From a virus, in the IMG/VR virus record IMGVR_UViG_3300028800_000242, positions 1 through 31,655 of that record: a stretch of 31,655 nucleotides of DNA. One strand, given 5' to 3'. Positions 8,270 through 17,015 of the stretch are shown here, in pieces (positions within the stretch are counted from its first letter, which is position 1; each line of letters starts with the position of its first letter). Position numbers and translations under genes: made by a program. The notes under the pieces are model-generated. The model did not search any database. It was not told where the DNA came from and was given only the letters and a program-made list of their open reading frames with translations.

Positions 8270-9093
8270 TCGATCTCGGCGACACCGTCCCGCTCGCGAT
8301 CAACGTCACCGACGTCAACGGCAACCCTGTCAACGCATCGACCGTCACCCTCACCATCACTCAGCCGGACGGAAGCACCACAACGCCAGGCACGACCAAC
8401 CCGCAAACCGGCGAATACACCTGTCAATTCGTCCCGACAATGGCAGGCCGGCATCAGATCCGATGGGTGACCACCAACCCGGCGACCGCCTACACCGACA
8501 TCTTCCATGTCGAGACGGTCGTCTCGAGCCGCTGGCTGATCTCGCTCGCCGACGCGCGCGAAGCGCTCGCCAAGCGACCCGGCTCAAGCACCGCGACAGA
8601 TGACGAGCTCAGGTTCTACATCCAAGCGGTCACGCCAGTCATCGAGGACATCGCCGGCACGCAGGTCCTCGAGACGGTCGTGCAAACCTCGGACGGCGGC
8701 AGTGACGCAGTCCTGCTCACCGCGCCGCCGGTATCGATCGTCTCGCTCGTCGAGAATGGCGTCGCGCTGATCGAAAACACCGACTACTTCGTCAACTACG
8801 ACAGCGGCGTTGTCTACCGCGGCACGCCGATCTCGCCGTATTGGTTTCTCGGCGGCCACGACAACGTCGTCGTCACCTTCACGACCGGCGGCTCAATCGT
8901 CGCCGCGAACGTCCGCCTCGCCGCGCGGATCATCCTCGCGCACCTGTACCAACGCGACCAGCAAGGCTTCCGGCCGGCGCTGGGCAACCCGGCAACCGCG
9001 GACGTCGTCACGACACCCGGCGGCTTCGCCGTACCTCGAGCCGCGGCCGAGCTGCTACAGCCGGCACCGACCGCCCTGCCTGGCTTCGCCTGA
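8266..9093 (+). CDS. head-tail connector with N-terminal Ig-like domain
   Basis: This 275-residue protein starts at GTG 8266, which overlaps the preceding stop (GTGA). Residues 1-85 resemble an Ig-like or bacterial surface beta domain (DTVPLAINVTDVNGNPVNAS, then TNPQTGEYTCQF). Residues from about 90 resemble the HK97 gp6/SPP1 gp15 head-tail adaptor family (ISLADAREALAKRP; DDELRFYIQAVTPVIEDIAG). The adaptor part would sit under the portal, and the Ig-like part may decorate the neck. The open frame extends upstream of 8266 only as a shadow of the preceding gene. Confidence 0.75.
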   Translation: MIDLGDTVPLAINVTDVNGNPVNASTVTLTITQPDGSTTTPGTTNPQTGEYTCQFVPTMAGRHQIRWVTTNPATAYTDIFHVETVVSSRWLISLADAREALAKRPGSSTATDDELRFYIQAVTPVIEDIAGTQVLETVVQTSDGGSDAVLLTAPPVSIVSLVENGVALIENTDYFVNYDSGVVYRGTPISPYWFLGGHDNVVVTFTTGGSIVAANVRLAARIILAHLYQRDQQGFRPALGNPATADVVTTPGGFAVPRAAAELLQPAPTALPGFA

Positions 9094-9106
9094 TGCCGTC
9101 AGCATC
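9092..9106. repeat. dispersed palindrome copy 3 (GATGCCGTCAGCATC)
   Basis: This copy lies exactly over the stop/start junction between connector and tail-terminator genes. The TGATG contains the stop of one gene and the ATG of the next, giving a protein start MPSAS. The extended context TGATGCC...GCATCACCCGGC is shared with the copy at 17983. Confidence 0.8.
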
Positions 9107-9551
9107 ACCCGGCGTGCTCGCCGCCGTCGTCACGCTGCTCGGCACGCTCTACCCCGGCCAGGAAGTGCTCGTGTGCTACGGCCAGCCAGGCAGCTACCAG
9201 CCCGACATCATCATCAGCCTCGGCGACGTCCGCACCCTGATCACCCGGCCGGTATCCGGCACCAACCGGCCGCGCGAGGAAGCCAGCGAGCTCGACATCA
9301 CTTGGAGCGTCTTCGTCGCCGGCGACGAGACACAACAGGTCGTCGCGCAAGACCTGGCGTATGGCCTGCGGAACACCTTCGCGGACTACTTCAAGACCAA
9401 GCCAAACGAGACACTCGGCGGCGCATGCCGAGAGGCATGGGTCAGTGGCGACACCTACGAGCCGGCGACCTCGGTCGACCCCGAAACCGGCGACCCGGTC
9501 GGCAGAGTCGCGACCCTCACATCAGTCCTCACATTCCTCACCCGCGTCTAG
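9093..9551 (+). CDS. probable tail terminator / neck protein
   Basis: This 152-residue protein starts at ATG 9093 inside a palindrome copy. Its length, its place between the adaptor and tail tube genes, and the central ASELDITWSVFVAGD segment fit tail terminator or head-tail joining proteins, which cap the tail tube and bind the neck. The evidence is mainly synteny and general fold-like pattern. The final residues form a beta strand (ATLTSVLTFLTRV). Confidence 0.6.
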   Translation: MPSASPGVLAAVVTLLGTLYPGQEVLVCYGQPGSYQPDIIISLGDVRTLITRPVSGTNRPREEASELDITWSVFVAGDETQQVVAQDLAYGLRNTFADYFKTKPNETLGGACREAWVSGDTYEPATSVDPETGDPVGRVATLTSVLTFLTRV

Positions 9552-9565
9552 CAAGGAGCTCTCCG

Positions 9566-9898
9566 ATGGGCCTCGTCACCCTTCGCAACATCAACCCGCT
9601 CGGCCAGGTCGACCTTCCGTTGGCCTACCGACAAGGCGAGCCGCTGGACGTCGAAGGCGAAGGCTGCCTCGAGCCCGGTGAAGAGTTCGAGGTCACCGAC
9701 GAGCAGGCCGGCTGGCCCCCATCCGGCGCGCCAGGCGAGGACGGTTACGACCCCGGCGACGGCCTACTTGCGCAGCTCGGCAACTACGAGCACGTCGCCG
9801 GCGAGCTGCTCAAGCCGACACCGCCGGCGAAGCCGGCGCGCAAGACTGCGGCCGCCAAGAAGACGGCCGCGAGCTCGAGTGAAAGGGCCGGCAAGTGA
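9566..9898 (+). CDS. small neck/tail-region protein of unknown function
   Basis: This 110-residue protein has an AAGGAG ribosome-binding site nine bases before ATG 9566. The N-terminal 75 residues are acidic (EGEGCLEPGEEFEVTDEQ). The C-terminus is a Lys/Ala/Pro-rich tail (PAKPARKTAAAKKTAASS) that could bind nucleic acid or act as a disordered linker. Its stop overlaps the GTG start of the tail tube gene. No family is recognised. Confidence 0.65.
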   Translation: MGLVTLRNINPLGQVDLPLAYRQGEPLDVEGEGCLEPGEEFEVTDEQAGWPPSGAPGEDGYDPGDGLLAQLGNYEHVAGELLKPTPPAKPARKTAAAKKTAASSSERAGK

Positions 9899-10896
9899 CA
9901 ACGACCCAAGACGCGAGCATCGGCTTCGCGATCGAGAGCACCTACAAGACCGGCGTCACGGCGGCGCGCTTCATCGAGTTCGTCGACGAAGACATGGACT
10001 GGCAAAAGAACACCGTGCAAGGCATGGGACTGCGCGTCGGATCCCGCGTCGCACGGTCAGCTCGCCGAGTAGTCCCGACCGCTCAAGGCGTCGGCTCTTT
10101 CGAGGTCGAAGCGACCAGCAAAGGCCTCGGCCTGCTCTGGCAGCTAGCGCTCGGCGCGAACACGTCGACGCTCGTCAGCGGCACGACCTACCAGCAGGTC
10201 GCGAGCCTCGGCGACACGCCACCGAGCGCGACCGTCCAGAAAGGCGTCGTCGAAGCAGGCGGCACCGTCGACCCGATCACCTTCCTCGGCTGCATGGTCG
10301 GTCAGCTCGACATCACCGGCAACAACGCCGGCCTCTGTATGGCCAAGTTCACTCTCGACATCGGCGACATCACGACCGCGACCGGCTACGCCGCGCCGTC
10401 ATATCCGACCTCGCCGAACCTGTTCCACTTCGCGAACCTGCAGATTTACTCCGGTGCCTTCACCGCGCCGACAGCGACCGCGCTCGCGATCGGTGCGACA
10501 CCGCTCGCAGACGTCCGCGACTTCGCGATCACAATGAACCGGAACCTGATGGGCACCCGCTTCAACGCGAACGGCACCGGCCGCAAGAGCAAGCCGACAG
10601 TCGGCATCACGCAGCTGTCAGGAAAGGCAACCGTCGAATACGACGCGACGACCTGGCGCGACGCCGTCATCAACGAGACGCCGATGCTGCTCGTCGCGAC
10701 CTACACCGCCGGCGCGCTCTCGTCCGGCAATGAGACGCTGCAGATCGTCCTTCCCGAGATCAAGTTCGACACTGAGCTGCCGAAGACGAACGGCACCGAC
10801 CTGATCACTCAATCGATGGCGTTCCAAGGCCTCGACAACCTCTCGGCCACGCAGCCCATCTGGATCGTCACCCGCACCGCCGACTCAGCGCTCTAA
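9895..10896 (+). CDS. major tail tube protein
   Basis: This 333-residue protein is the likely tail tube subunit. It begins MTTTQDASIGFAIESTYKTG, followed by a beta-rich body with KGLGLLWQLALG and GTTYQQVASLGDTPPSATVQ, typical of actinophage tail tube proteins. A second part after about residue 190 (ADVRDFAITMNRNLMGTRF) repeats the beta pattern. GTG 9895 overlaps the preceding stop (GTGA). The position after connector genes and before the assembly chaperone matches siphovirus order. Confidence 0.85.
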   Translation: MTTTQDASIGFAIESTYKTGVTAARFIEFVDEDMDWQKNTVQGMGLRVGSRVARSARRVVPTAQGVGSFEVEATSKGLGLLWQLALGANTSTLVSGTTYQQVASLGDTPPSATVQKGVVEAGGTVDPITFLGCMVGQLDITGNNAGLCMAKFTLDIGDITTATGYAAPSYPTSPNLFHFANLQIYSGAFTAPTATALAIGATPLADVRDFAITMNRNLMGTRFNANGTGRKSKPTVGITQLSGKATVEYDATTWRDAVINETPMLLVATYTAGALSSGNETLQIVLPEIKFDTELPKTNGTDLITQSMAFQGLDNLSATQPIWIVTRTADSAL

Positions 10897-11403
10897 GTGC
10901 CACGGCCGGCGAAGGCAGAGCTCGAGCTTCGCGCCGACGTCAGCCAGTTCAAGACGCTCTTCGCACGGTCGAGCCAGGTCGCGCCGCAACTACGCACCAA
11001 CCTGCGGCGCGACATCCGCAACGCCGCGAAGCTAATCGCGAATGAGATCAAGGCCGCCGTCCTCGAAGAGCCACGTCGACCATCGTCACACTCAACCAAG
11101 CACACCGGCCTTCGGCAGAACATCGCCGCCGGCATCGGCGTCTCGATCCTCACCGGCAATACGAAGATCGGCGTCTCGATCATCTCAAGCGGCAAGAACC
11201 TGCCCGAGTCAGCCCGCACCCTGGTCCGCGCATACGACCGCGCCGGCGGATGGCGTCACCCTGTCTTCCTCACCGGAAAATGGGTCACGCAGTACGGCCG
11301 GCCCTACTTCGCCTCGGTCATCGCCAAGAGCTCGACGCGCGTCACCGCGGTCGTCGAGAAAGCGATGGCCGAGGCGGCTCAGTCATTGGAGCGCACCGAA
11401 TGA
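10897..11403 (+). CDS. tail completion / HK97 gp10-like protein
   Basis: This 168-residue protein begins at GTG 10897 directly after the tube gene stop. The N-terminal half is basic and helical (QLRTNLRRDIRNAAKLIANE). The pattern 'helix, TGLRQNIAAG, then GGWRHPVF' is that of HK97 gp10-like proteins, which act in tail completion or head-tail joining. Its position after the tube gene, rather than before it, is seen in some actinophages. Its stop overlaps the next start. Confidence 0.65.
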   Translation: MPRPAKAELELRADVSQFKTLFARSSQVAPQLRTNLRRDIRNAAKLIANEIKAAVLEEPRRPSSHSTKHTGLRQNIAAGIGVSILTGNTKIGVSIISSGKNLPESARTLVRAYDRAGGWRHPVFLTGKWVTQYGRPYFASVIAKSSTRVTAVVEKAMAEAAQSLERTE

Positions 11404-11837
11404 AGTTCCGCATCGGCAACGACGGCCCGATCTACTCGGTCGACGCCGTCGACAAGCTCTCGCTGCTCGATACACTCATCCTTCAGGAGCAGTCCGAAGC
11501 GATGGGCCGAAGGATCGACGCCGGCGTCATCGAGGACCTCAAGAAACAACTCGACGAGCTGCCAAACAACCGCGAACGCGGCCGGCATCCGGCGTCGCTT
11601 TGGATGGTCGCGGTCGGCATCTTCGCTGCGCGTCGAGTCGCCGGCGAGCGGATCAGCTTCGAGGAAGCGATCGACTTTCCGCTCGCCGACCTTCAATGGC
11701 TGCCGGATCCGCAAGACCGGAAGCCCAAGAAATCGGACCCTACCCAGGGCCGGCCGGCTTCCGGTCCGGCCGGAAAACGCCGAGCCGGCGCAAACTCGAC
11801 AACGAGGACCTCGAGCAGTCCGTCTACCGACGACTGA
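11400..11837 (+). CDS. tail assembly chaperone, short product
   Basis: This 145-residue protein is the unshifted form (gpG-like) of the tail assembly chaperone, which coats the tape measure during tail assembly. The first ~110 residues are helical (LLDTLILQEQSEAMGRRIDA). The end after about residue 113 is a low-complexity basic tail, as expected of frame read past a shift site. Placement between tail tube and tape measure genes is diagnostic. ATG 11400 overlaps the preceding stop (ATGA). Confidence 0.75.
   Translation: MKFRIGNDGPIYSVDAVDKLSLLDTLILQEQSEAMGRRIDAGVIEDLKKQLDELPNNRERGRHPASLWMVAVGIFAARRVAGERISFEEAIDFPLADLQWLPDPQDRKPKKSDPTQGRPASGPAGKRRAGANSTTRTSSSPSTDD
11772..11778 (+). other. candidate -1 frameshift site
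   Basis: In the chaperone frame the codons GGA AAA CGC occur here. A Lys tRNA on AAA can slip back one base onto another AAA. The preceding base is C, so the site is not a perfect X XXY YYZ heptamer (compare lambda GGGAAAG). The alternative site CCCAAGAAA near 11728 fits less well. Confidence 0.4.
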
Positions 11838-11965
11838 CGCTCGTCTGCCACCTGTGGCCAGGCATCACACCTTTCAACGTGTGGGAGCTGCCGCTTTTCG
11901 TCTGGCGAGGCTTCGCGCAGGCCGCCGATGACTACGTCGATCAGATGAAAAAGCCGAAGGGATGA
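11775..11965 (+). CDS. -1 frameshift extension of tail assembly chaperone
   Basis: The frame one base behind the chaperone stays open to 11965 and encodes a conserved-looking domain (LDNEDLEQSVYRRLTLVCHL, then PFVWRGFAQAADDY-like residues). It has no good start codon with a ribosome-binding site, so it is read as the gpT-like part of a G-GT fusion. The long form would have about 188 residues. The shift most likely occurs on the A-run at 11774-11777. An internal ATG at 11696 in this frame is a weaker alternative. The coordinates give the shifted part only. Confidence 0.65.
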
Positions 11966-11971
11966 CGCGCG

Positions 11972-13675
11972 ATGTCTGACATCTCATTGCGCTACCTGCT
12001 CTACGGCCAGGACATCAGCGCATCCAAGTCAGTCGAAGGCGTCGCGACCAAAGGCCAGAAAGCCGCCGGCATCATGTCGCGCGCTTTCGGCGGCCTCGGC
12101 AACGCGGTCGGTGGCGAGGTCGGACAGCTCGCGAGCCAGGTCAGCGGCTACCTCGACAACATCGGTGAGGGCGCGAAATCGATGGGGGAGAAGCTCACCA
12201 TCGGCGGCGCAGCAGTCACCGGCATCGGCGCTGCGCTCACCGCCTTCAGCGGCAAAGACGCGGCCGCGCAGAAACAGCTCGAGGCAGCCGTCACCGCGAC
12301 CGGCCATTCGTACAGCCAATACTCGAGCCAGATCGGTCACACCGTCTCGAAAATGGCGGACTTCGCGCACGGCGCTGCCGACACCAAAGACGCTCTTCGG
12401 ATCCTTACGCAAGCGACCAACGACCCGACCAAGGCCATGAACAACATGAGCCTCGTCGCCAACCTGGCGGCCGCGCGGCACGAGTCACTCGCCGTAGCTG
12501 CGCAGGCGGTCGCTCGGATCCTCGGCGGCAGCGGCGGCAAAACCCTCACGCAGTACGGCATCACCTTGAAGACGACCGGCGACAAGACCAAGGACAACGA
12601 GCTCGCGCTCGCGCAGCTCTCGGCGAAGCTCAACGGCCAGGCCTCAGCCGCCGTCGACACCTTCGGCGGCAAGTTCGATATCCTCAAGACCAAACTCGCA
12701 AACGTCACCGAGCAGATCGGCGAGAAGCTCGGCCCGGTCCTGACTGCGGTAGGGCCGACGATGATGGTCGTCGGCACCGTCATGCAGCTCGTCGCCGCAC
12801 GGCAAGCCGAGGCAGCAGTCGCGACCGACACCGAGACGACATCGACGATCGCGCAGACAATCGCGAGCAAAGCGAGCGCGGTCGCAAGCAAGGCGATGGC
12901 GGCCGCGCAATGGCTGCTCAACGCGGCGCTCGACGCGAACCCGATCGTCCTGGTCGTTATCGCGATCGCGGCTCTCGTCGCTGGCGTCATCATCGCCTAC
13001 AAGAAGAGCCAGACCTTCCGCGACATCGTCCATGCCGCCTTTCACGATGTGCAGCAAGCCGGCCTCGATATGTGGCATGCGATCCAATCGGTCGCGCACG
13101 GCATCGGCGTCGCGCTCTCTGCGATCTCGAGCGCCGCCGGCGCGGTCGTCAGCTTCGTCCGGTCACACTGGCCACTATTGCTCGCGATCCTCACCGGACC
13201 TTTCGGCCTCGCCGTGCTCTTCGTCTCCAAGCACTTCGACACGATCGTCGGATGGGTCAAGAGCATGCCAGGCCGGATCAAAAACGCCGCGGTCGGCATG
13301 TGGGATGGCATCAGCGATGCGTTCAAGGACGCCATCAACTTCATCATTCGCGGATGGAACAGCCTGCACTTCAGCCTTCCGTCGATCAACACGCACATCC
13401 CCGGCGTCGGCAAGATCGGCGGCCAGACGATCGGTGTGCCTCAGATCCCGTACCTCGCCGCCGGCGGCATCGTCACCCGACCGACCGTCGCGATGATCGG
13501 CGAAGCCGGACCTGAAGCCGTCGTGCCGCTCGGCCACGGCGGCAAATATGCCGGCGGCATCACCAACCAAATCACCATCACGACCGGCCCGATGACCACC
13601 GAAGGCGCGCGCGAGCTCGACCAGGTCCTTCGCCGGCTCTTCCGTCAGACCGGCGGCGCATTGGGTTACGGATGA
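11972..13675 (+). CDS. tape measure protein
   Basis: This 567-residue protein sets tail length and is threaded through the tail tube. It has the usual features: an N-terminal helical region, a conserved block at about 155-250 (AVARILGGSGGKTLTQYGIT; LNGQASAAVDTFGGKF), long Ala-rich helices, hydrophobic segments near 320-345 (NPIVLVVIAIAALVAGVII) and 390-412 (LLLAILTGPFGLAVLFV), and a C-terminal Gly-rich end (AGGIVTRPTVAMIGEAGPEA). At roughly 0.15 nm per residue the tail would be about 85 nm. A ribosome-binding site AAGGGA precedes ATG 11972. Confidence 0.93.
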   Translation: MSDISLRYLLYGQDISASKSVEGVATKGQKAAGIMSRAFGGLGNAVGGEVGQLASQVSGYLDNIGEGAKSMGEKLTIGGAAVTGIGAALTAFSGKDAAAQKQLEAAVTATGHSYSQYSSQIGHTVSKMADFAHGAADTKDALRILTQATNDPTKAMNNMSLVANLAAARHESLAVAAQAVARILGGSGGKTLTQYGITLKTTGDKTKDNELALAQLSAKLNGQASAAVDTFGGKFDILKTKLANVTEQIGEKLGPVLTAVGPTMMVVGTVMQLVAARQAEAAVATDTETTSTIAQTIASKASAVASKAMAAAQWLLNAALDANPIVLVVIAIAALVAGVIIAYKKSQTFRDIVHAAFHDVQQAGLDMWHAIQSVAHGIGVALSAISSAAGAVVSFVRSHWPLLLAILTGPFGLAVLFVSKHFDTIVGWVKSMPGRIKNAAVGMWDGISDAFKDAINFIIRGWNSLHFSLPSINTHIPGVGKIGGQTIGVPQIPYLAAGGIVTRPTVAMIGEAGPEAVVPLGHGGKYAGGITNQITITTGPMTTEGARELDQVLRRLFRQTGGALGYG

Positions 13676-16122
13676 CGCTACCAACCTTCAAGGTCGAGGC
13701 GGACTTCACCGGCAACCCGTTCGGTTCTGCCTTCACCCCCACCGACATCACCACGTACGCGCTGACGACCGGCGATGCCGGCACGCCGATTAACGTCACC
13801 GGCGGCCGGCAAGACGAGGTCAGCCAAGTTTCGCCGGCGACGTTCACGATCGTCCTCGACAACGACACGCTGCCAGGCGGCGACGACGGCGGCCGCTTCA
13901 GCCCGAGCCTCACCGGCCTCGTCCTCAACCTCTTCACTCCCGACGTCGCCTCGCCAGGATGTGTCACCGGAAGCGTCGCCGGCTTCACCCCTGCGAGCGG
14001 CGCGACACTCACCGAGGATACGACCGGCCAGCTGCCCTACCCGAGCAACCCATGCACCCTCAAAGTCAGCATCCCGAGCGGCGTGGCCTCACTGTCGAAC
14101 ATCGCGACGACACCGAGCGCGCCGGCGACAGCCGGCCTCGCCTACTCGGCCGCGATGCAGGTCAAGAACAACGGCCCGACCGTCAGCGCCAACCTCTCGA
14201 TCCAATGGCTCAACAACGTCGGCGGCGTCATCTCAACCGTCCTCGGCTCAGGCATCGCGACCGGAAACACCGGCTACGCCGTCGTCACCAACAAGACCGC
14301 GCCTGCCGGCACGGTCGCCGCGCGGCTACTACTCACAACATCCGGAGGCGCGACGACCGCGACGACGACCTGGTACGCCGGCAACTTCGAGCTCGTGCAA
14401 GCCGCCGTCTCCGCTTTCGAGACGGTCATGCCGTTCTACCCGCACATCGACGTCGGCCTGCCGATCCGCGTCAGCCTCGTCGTCAACGCCACGACCTACC
14501 CGATCGCCTTCGGCACCGCGACCGGAATCATCCCGAGCTACACATCGGCCGGCTTCGCGATCGCGACCGTCAGCGTCACCGACATCCTCGGCCGGCTCGG
14601 CACACAGACACCGCTCCGCGACCTTTTCAGCGAGAACATCCTTCAGCTCGACCCGAGCGCTTTCTATCCACTGCAGGAGCCAGACGGCAGCATCAGCTTC
14701 GGCGATGCAACCGGAGTCAACGCGCCGGCGGTCGTGATCAACGCCAAAGGCGGCACCGGCGGCACCGGCGGCACCGGCGATGCGCTGACAGCGGTCGGCG
14801 CGAGCCAAACCGGACTTGCCTTCGCGACGAAGATCAGCCTCGCGAACAGCAGCGGCGTCAGCGGATCCGGCTCGGCGATCCTGACCGATGCGATGCCGCC
14901 GGCATCGGGACCGTTCACCATCGTCATCGTCGCCGGCCAGAAAGCGCTCTCTCCGAACATCCCGACACTCTTCGCGGCCCAGGCAAGGATCGGCTTCGCC
15001 GAGATGAGCCTGATCGCTTCAGGACCAAGCAGCATCCAATTCCAACTCGGCGACGGCAGCCACTCGGCGACCTCGCTCGCGCCGTGGCCAGACGACGGCA
15101 ACCTGCACGTCATCATCTGCACCCTCGAGGCGGACCTCAAGACCGCCAACATCTACATCGACGGCCAGCTCGCCGGCGTCGCGACACCATCCGGCACCGC
15201 GCTCGGCAGCTTCGCGACCCTCACCGACCCGTTCCAGCTCGGTAACTTCATCTCGCCCATCTACCAGCTCGCGCAGGTGTCGACATGGGATGTCGACCTC
15301 GCCTTTTTCGCGGTCATCCCCGGCACCGCTCTCAGCGCCGGCCAGATCGCGACGATCACCAAGGTCGCGCAAACCGCCGGCGAAGGCACCGCGACCGGTA
15401 CGCACATCACGAAGCTGCTCGGCTTCCGCGCCAACTACGGCTTCACCGCATCCGCCGGCATCGGCACGATCGGCCCGCACGACACCCGCGGCGTCAGCCT
15501 GCTCCAAGCACTTCAGGACACCGCCAAAGCCGAAGGCGGCTACCTCTATTCGGACGGCAACGGCAAGGTCATCTTTCAGAACCGCAACCAGGTCAACCCG
15601 CCGGTCGCCTTCGTGCTCACGGCCTCCAGTGACCAGGTCGACCCGACGACGACGCTGCCGCTCACCGACCAGTATCTCGTCAACGACTATACCGTCAGCA
15701 CACCGACCGGAGCCGCGCAGCGAGCCTTCGACCAGGCCAGCCAGGACAAGTACGGCGTTTACGCCGCCTCGCCGGACACGCTGATCGTCGACAGCGACGA
15801 AACAGCGCTCAACGCTGCGAGCTGGCGAGTCAACAACAACAAGACACCGCGCGGCGTGATGTCACCGCTCGTCTTCGACCTGCTCACCGAGACAAACGCC
15901 GGCATTGCTGCCGACGTCGCCGGCTTCCAGCCGCTGCTCCGAGTGCAGCTCGCCGGCATGCCCTCATCGGCACCCCCCGGCGATGGCGTAATTCAAGGCT
16001 GGGCCTGGTCGATCGCGTTGGACAAGATCACGGTCGCTTTCGCAACAACACCCGTACCCGAGACGGTCATGGTTTGGGACGGCGGCGCGGCGCAAGGCTG
16101 GGGCCACGCATGGTTCTACTGA
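13672..16122 (+). CDS. large minor tail protein with LamG-like domain
   Basis: This 816-residue protein is a tail-tip component. It overlaps the tape measure stop (ATGA). The N-terminal part (to about 320) is beta-rich. The middle (about 325-550) resembles a laminin-G/concanavalin-like sugar-binding domain: FYPLQEPDGSISFGDATG, then GPFTIVIVAG and LEADLKTANIYIDGQLAG. It contains a Gly-Thr-Gly-Gly run. The C-terminal part (GTHITKLLGFRANYG; GVSLLQALQDTAKAEGGYLY) matches the pattern of siphovirus tail hub proteins. A role in host surface binding is inferred. A palindrome copy lies inside at 14892. Confidence 0.8.
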   Translation: MTLPTFKVEADFTGNPFGSAFTPTDITTYALTTGDAGTPINVTGGRQDEVSQVSPATFTIVLDNDTLPGGDDGGRFSPSLTGLVLNLFTPDVASPGCVTGSVAGFTPASGATLTEDTTGQLPYPSNPCTLKVSIPSGVASLSNIATTPSAPATAGLAYSAAMQVKNNGPTVSANLSIQWLNNVGGVISTVLGSGIATGNTGYAVVTNKTAPAGTVAARLLLTTSGGATTATTTWYAGNFELVQAAVSAFETVMPFYPHIDVGLPIRVSLVVNATTYPIAFGTATGIIPSYTSAGFAIATVSVTDILGRLGTQTPLRDLFSENILQLDPSAFYPLQEPDGSISFGDATGVNAPAVVINAKGGTGGTGGTGDALTAVGASQTGLAFATKISLANSSGVSGSGSAILTDAMPPASGPFTIVIVAGQKALSPNIPTLFAAQARIGFAEMSLIASGPSSIQFQLGDGSHSATSLAPWPDDGNLHVIICTLEADLKTANIYIDGQLAGVATPSGTALGSFATLTDPFQLGNFISPIYQLAQVSTWDVDLAFFAVIPGTALSAGQIATITKVAQTAGEGTATGTHITKLLGFRANYGFTASAGIGTIGPHDTRGVSLLQALQDTAKAEGGYLYSDGNGKVIFQNRNQVNPPVAFVLTASSDQVDPTTTLPLTDQYLVNDYTVSTPTGAAQRAFDQASQDKYGVYAASPDTLIVDSDETALNAASWRVNNNKTPRGVMSPLVFDLLTETNAGIAADVAGFQPLLRVQLAGMPSSAPPGDGVIQGWAWSIALDKITVAFATTPVPETVMVWDGGAAQGWGHAWFY
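14892..14906. repeat. dispersed palindrome copy 4 (GATGCCGCCGGCATC)
   Basis: This perfect palindrome lies inside the minor tail protein gene and is read as Ala-Met-Pro-Pro-Ala-Ser. It is not at a gene boundary, and its outer flanks differ from the TGA...TCA flanks of most other copies. Confidence 0.7.
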
Positions 16123-16132
16123 GAGGCAACAG

Positions 16133-16693
16133 ATGACGACCTATGTCTCACCCGGTCACGTCATATCAGGCGCACCTGCCACGGCTTCGTGGGCCGATCA
16201 GGTATCGGACTCGATGGACTACATCTTCAACGGCGTCCACCGTTGGAAGGTCACGACCGTCGACTCGGCGACGAACAGCTTCACATCCGGCACGCCGAAG
16301 ATCGTCGCATGGGAGCTCGAGACATACGACCCGGCCGGCCTGCATGGCACCGGAGCCAGCGACACGTTTGTCACGATCGTCAACCCAGGCCTCTACCTCG
16401 TGCGCTTCACCCTCAATTTCGCCGGCAACGCGACCGGCTTCCGATCCGGCTGGATCTCCAAAGGCCCGACCGGCACGACACCGAGCACGTCGACGACCTG
16501 GACGGTCATACAGGCCAACGAGTCGAACGCGACCGCCGGCACATCGACAACGGTCACCATCGACGACGAGATCGAGTGCGCCGCCGGCGACGTCCTATGG
16601 GTCGTCGGAAGCCAGAACAGCGGTGGCGCGCTCGCCGTAGCGACAAACGCTTGGAGCAACAGCTTCAGCGGCCGGCACGTCCAAACGTCGTGA
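16133..16693 (+). CDS. minor tail protein with C1q/TNF-like pattern
   Basis: This 186-residue protein follows the large minor tail gene with a GAGGC ribosome-binding site before ATG 16133. An N-terminal segment (VISGAPATASWADQVSDSM) is typical of phage tail appendage proteins. The rest has the spaced beta pattern of a C1q/TNF-like jelly roll (FVTIVNPGLYLVRFTLNF; ECAAGDVLWVVGSQNSGGAL). Such domains form trimers at tail tips and often bind the host. The receptor is unknown. Confidence 0.7.
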   Translation: MTTYVSPGHVISGAPATASWADQVSDSMDYIFNGVHRWKVTTVDSATNSFTSGTPKIVAWELETYDPAGLHGTGASDTFVTIVNPGLYLVRFTLNFAGNATGFRSGWISKGPTGTTPSTSTTWTVIQANESNATAGTSTTVTIDDEIECAAGDVLWVVGSQNSGGALAVATNAWSNSFSGRHVQTS

Positions 16694-17004
16694 TCGAAGC
16701 TGCGCGAGTGATCTCCGACGTTGCGCAGCAAACGCTTCAGCTTTCGAGCGGTCCTTTCTGGACGATGGCGGCAGCGATGACCTCCGCGCTAATTGGACTT
16801 GGAGGCGTGATTTTGCTTCGCGGCCGGTCGACCTCGGAGAAGCTCGAGACGGTCATGCTCGACGTCGCCATGATCAAGGCGACGCTCGAGGCCAACGCCG
16901 CGGCAGCTCTGGCGAACGCGGACGCCGCCGAGGAAAACCGCGCGATCGTCGCCGGCCGGCTCTCATCGCTCGAGAAGACGCTCATGCGAACCCGAAGCGA
17001 CTAG
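16690..17004 (+). CDS. one-TM protein with coiled coil (holin-like candidate)
   Basis: This 104-residue protein starts at GTG 16690, overlapping the preceding stop (GTGA). A hydrophobic segment near 24-45 (WTMAAAMTSALIGLGGVILL) is followed by a basic RGRST and an Ala-rich helix predicted to coil (about 52-95). It lies two genes before the endolysin. This place and shape fit a holin, an antiholin or a membrane-anchored tail/lysis accessory. The choice among these cannot be made from sequence. Confidence 0.65.
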   Translation: MIEAARVISDVAQQTLQLSSGPFWTMAAAMTSALIGLGGVILLRGRSTSEKLETVMLDVAMIKATLEANAAAALANADAAEENRAIVAGRLSSLEKTLMRTRSD

Positions 17005-17015
17005 GAGAACCATCG

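Noticed and set aside
14750-14782. Short GGCACCGGC triplicate as a regulatory repeat
   Set aside because: It encodes a Gly-Thr-Gly-Gly linker in the minor tail protein and needs no other explanation.
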